NCBI RefSeq assembly: GCF_001428545.1
Contig: NZ_LMHZ01000035.1
Span: 1-34,554, forward strand
Source: Noviherbaspirillum sp. Root189
GTDB taxonomy: Bacteria > Pseudomonadota > Gammaproteobacteria > Burkholderiales > Burkholderiaceae_D
Reading direction: 5' to 3'
DNA length: 34,554 nucleotides
Shown one piece after another: positions 33,901-34,554 of this stretch. The notes beneath the pieces are model-generated. The model was not told the origin of the DNA. It searched no databases and worked only from the letters and a program-made list of their open reading frames with translations. Positions within the stretch are counted from its first letter, which is position 1; each line of letters begins with the position of its first letter. The translations under genes and the position numbers were made by a program.

Positions 33901-34554
33901 CGCAACCGCTTCCGCCTGGAGTCTTGCCTCCAGCGTCTCATGCTGCCCGGACTTCTCGCGTAAATCGTCAACCACGAGCGCAAAGCCAGCATCGGATGGC
34001 CCGATATGCTGACAGGGCTCGCCGTCCTGCATGTGGAACGTGGTACGCAAGCTTTCGTGACGCATGACGACACGGTCCAGCGATCGTTGCAGTGCCTGCA
34101 CATCAACCGAACCATGCAAACACTTGATCATGTGCATATGGTAAGCGGCGCCGATTTCCTCAATCCGCGACAGGAACCAGAGACGCTGCTGAGCATACGA
34201 AAGGGGCAAGGGCCCGGATCGGTTTACCGTACGAATCGGCGGCGGGCCGGATGGATCAGGGTCCCGGATTGCATGCGCAAGCTCATGCAGCACCGGTTTG
34301 CCGAATACTGTACCAACGGTAATTTCCGATCCGAACACTTTCCGAACCCGGCTTCCTACCTTAACCGCCAGGAGCGAATGTCCTCCGAGCTGGAAGAAAT
34401 TGTCGTGGCGTCCGACTTTGTCGAGCTTGAGCACGTCGGCCCAGATTGCCGCCAGCGCAATTTCCGTATCGCCTACCGGCGCTTCATAAGCTTGCGTTGT
34501 GTGGATTCCACTTTCCGGCGCCGGCAGCGCCTGGCGGTCGAGCTTGCCATTCGG
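30997..34554 (-). CDS. NRPS, C-terminal part (A end-PCP-C-A-PCP), partial at right edge
   Basis: The frame is open to the last base of the window and ends with TGA at 30997, giving 1185 residues. It starts inside the A10 motif (PNGKLDRQALPAP) of an upstream A domain, then PCP (LGGHSLL near residue 53), C (HHIISDGWS near 246), A (YTSGSTGQPKGVM near 732) and PCP (LGGHSLLSTK near 1123). There is no thioesterase or epimerase; the protein ends in a free PCP with an acidic tail (MDELETLMESPE) that could dock onto the next protein. The pocket code by eye is DASTVAAVC, like Tyr or beta-hydroxy-Tyr codes of glycopeptide synthetases as I recall them. It hands its chain to the C domain opening the large synthetase, transcribed just downstream. 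More modules must lie beyond the edge. Confidence 0.95.
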   Translation of the reverse strand, partial: PNGKLDRQALPAPESGIHTTQAYEAPVGDTEIALAAIWADVLKLDKVGRHDNFFQLGGHSLLAVKVGSRVRKVFGSEITVGTVFGKPVLHELAHAIRDPDPSGPPPIRTVNRSGPLPLSYAQQRLWFLSRIEEIGAAYHMHMIKCLHGSVDVQALQRSLDRVVMRHESLRTTFHMQDGEPCQHIGPSDAGFALVVDDLREKSGQHETLEARLQAEAVAPFDLENGPLIRGRLFMLSESEAVLLVTVHHIISDGWSQGVLQGEVDRLYQAFHSGADDPLPLPVYQYADYAVWQREWVESGAVQEQSRYWRAALQGAPATLALPTDRPRPDHFDPHAQALSIELDKSIVAAIDTLSRNHGMTPFMIVFAAWALVLGRLSAQDDVVIGMPVMNRTRSELTDMVGLLVNTLPLRIDLSGSPSLDEYLERVKVCILQAQANQDLPFEKIVEICNPPRSTAYSPLFQVVLNWEGAETNEAVDTSEANSAVQPVGFVQAAAKFDLALSLREDGGRLTGILEYATALFDEETALRIRAGLLNVVEAMVAGSGMTIDALPLMRSEERHRLLVEWNATETEYPDHACIHELIEEQVVVSPDAVALKEGETTLSYAELNAKANRLARHLRNQGVGPDTRVAICLTRGLDMMVGLLAVWKAGGAYVPLDPAYPRERLAFMLADSSPAAILTHARIGEQALEVLHGGAAVVIDLDADSEYWATHATENLLRSETGIEPDHLAYVIYTSGSTGQPKGVMVAHRGVCNLAQAQVAEFEIEADSRVLQFASFSFDACVSEVATTLVRGATLVLPASDTVLAGETLVEVLERERITHVTLPPVVLAGLPDEARLETLRTLVMAGEASNAALVRRYGRGRRLINAYGPTESTVCATMQVCAVSEGTDNGVGKRAPAIGRPIANTRIYLLDAHGQPVPQGVSGEIHIGGVQVARGYLNRDALTAERFLPDPFVNEPDARMYKTGDLGRHLADGSIEFLGRNDQQVKLRGFRIEPGEIEAKLLENSGIRDSVVIAREDRPGDVRLVAYYTWQEKQGADAEALRLSLSSALPEYMVPAAFVQLDALPLTPNGKLDRRALPAPDGDAYASKAYEAPQGDVETALASIWAEVLGIEQVGRHDNFFDLGGHSLLSTKLLVRVEQAFGVKLSFADFFKEPILTAIARQVLVAQLSHLTMDELETLMESPE
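31550..32375 (-). repeat. Duplicated A-domain segment, copy in the partial NRPS
   Basis: Partner of 24980-25800. The match covers the region from the A8 motif back past the A3 core and differs mainly at scattered third positions plus one small indel near the stretch coding for EGTDNGVGKRA. It points to recent module duplication or gene conversion between two Tyr-type A domains. Confidence 0.75.

Noticed and set aside
6394-34554. MbtH-like partner for the A domains
   Set aside because: I looked for a short protein with the MbtH tryptophan pattern in the gaps and found none; it may lie outside the window or not be needed.
1-34554. CRISPR arrays, tRNA or rRNA genes
   Set aside because: No regularly spaced short repeats and no cloverleaf or ribosomal RNA signature were seen in the gaps.

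Overview
The window looks like accessory DNA from a GC-rich proteobacterium. I infer a betaproteobacterium of the Burkholderiales type, from codon use and the style of the synthetases and regulators; no marker gene here fixes the species. Two parts differ sharply: a left part (about 1-6.4 kb) of small stand-alone genes mixed with decayed insertion sequences, and a right part (about 6.4-34.55 kb) that is one non-ribosomal peptide synthetase (NRPS) cluster running off the right edge.

Left part. After a partial unrecognised frame (1-228) come a short-chain dehydrogenase and a divergent HxlR-type regulator sharing a short promoter region with a clear palindrome. A YciH/SUI1-like protein follows, then a DHA2-type 14-helix drug exporter. 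Between and after these lie at least three transposase relics (ISNCY-like at about 2.45 kb, IS5-like at about 4.5 kb, IS1182-like at 5.4-6.1 kb) and a 146-bp MITE-like element with 19-bp perfect inverted repeats. The relics mark the left border of the cluster as a recombination-prone zone.

Right part. A leftward group encodes a Sfp-type phosphopantetheinyl transferase, a half-size HPPD-like VOC protein, an HpgT-like aminotransferase and an AspH-type dioxygenase. Divergent from it, across a 446-bp spacer, are two tandem paralogues of the CmlA diiron beta-hydroxylase. Facing these, on the minus strand, is a long unit with transcription order: partial NRPS (A end-PCP-C-A-PCP), large NRPS (C-A-PCP-C-A-PCP-C-A-MT-PCP-TE-TE), SyrD/PvdE-type ABC exporter, NodU/CmcH-type carbamoyltransferase and a SnoaL/NTF2-like protein.

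How they may work together (inference). The synthetases add at least four residues at the C-terminal end of a peptide. Read by eye, the binding-pocket codes suggest Tyr/beta-hydroxy-Tyr, an unassigned residue, Tyr/beta-hydroxy-Tyr again, then Gly that is N-methylated to sarcosine. Tandem thioesterases release, and probably cyclise, the product. The CmlA pair would beta-hydroxylate carrier-bound residues, AspH would hydroxylate another position, the carbamoyltransferase would cap a hydroxyl, the VOC/aminotransferase pair may supply an unusual aryl amino acid, and the ABC protein exports the product. I do not recognise the combination as a known compound. The N-terminal half of the assembly line lies beyond the right edge.
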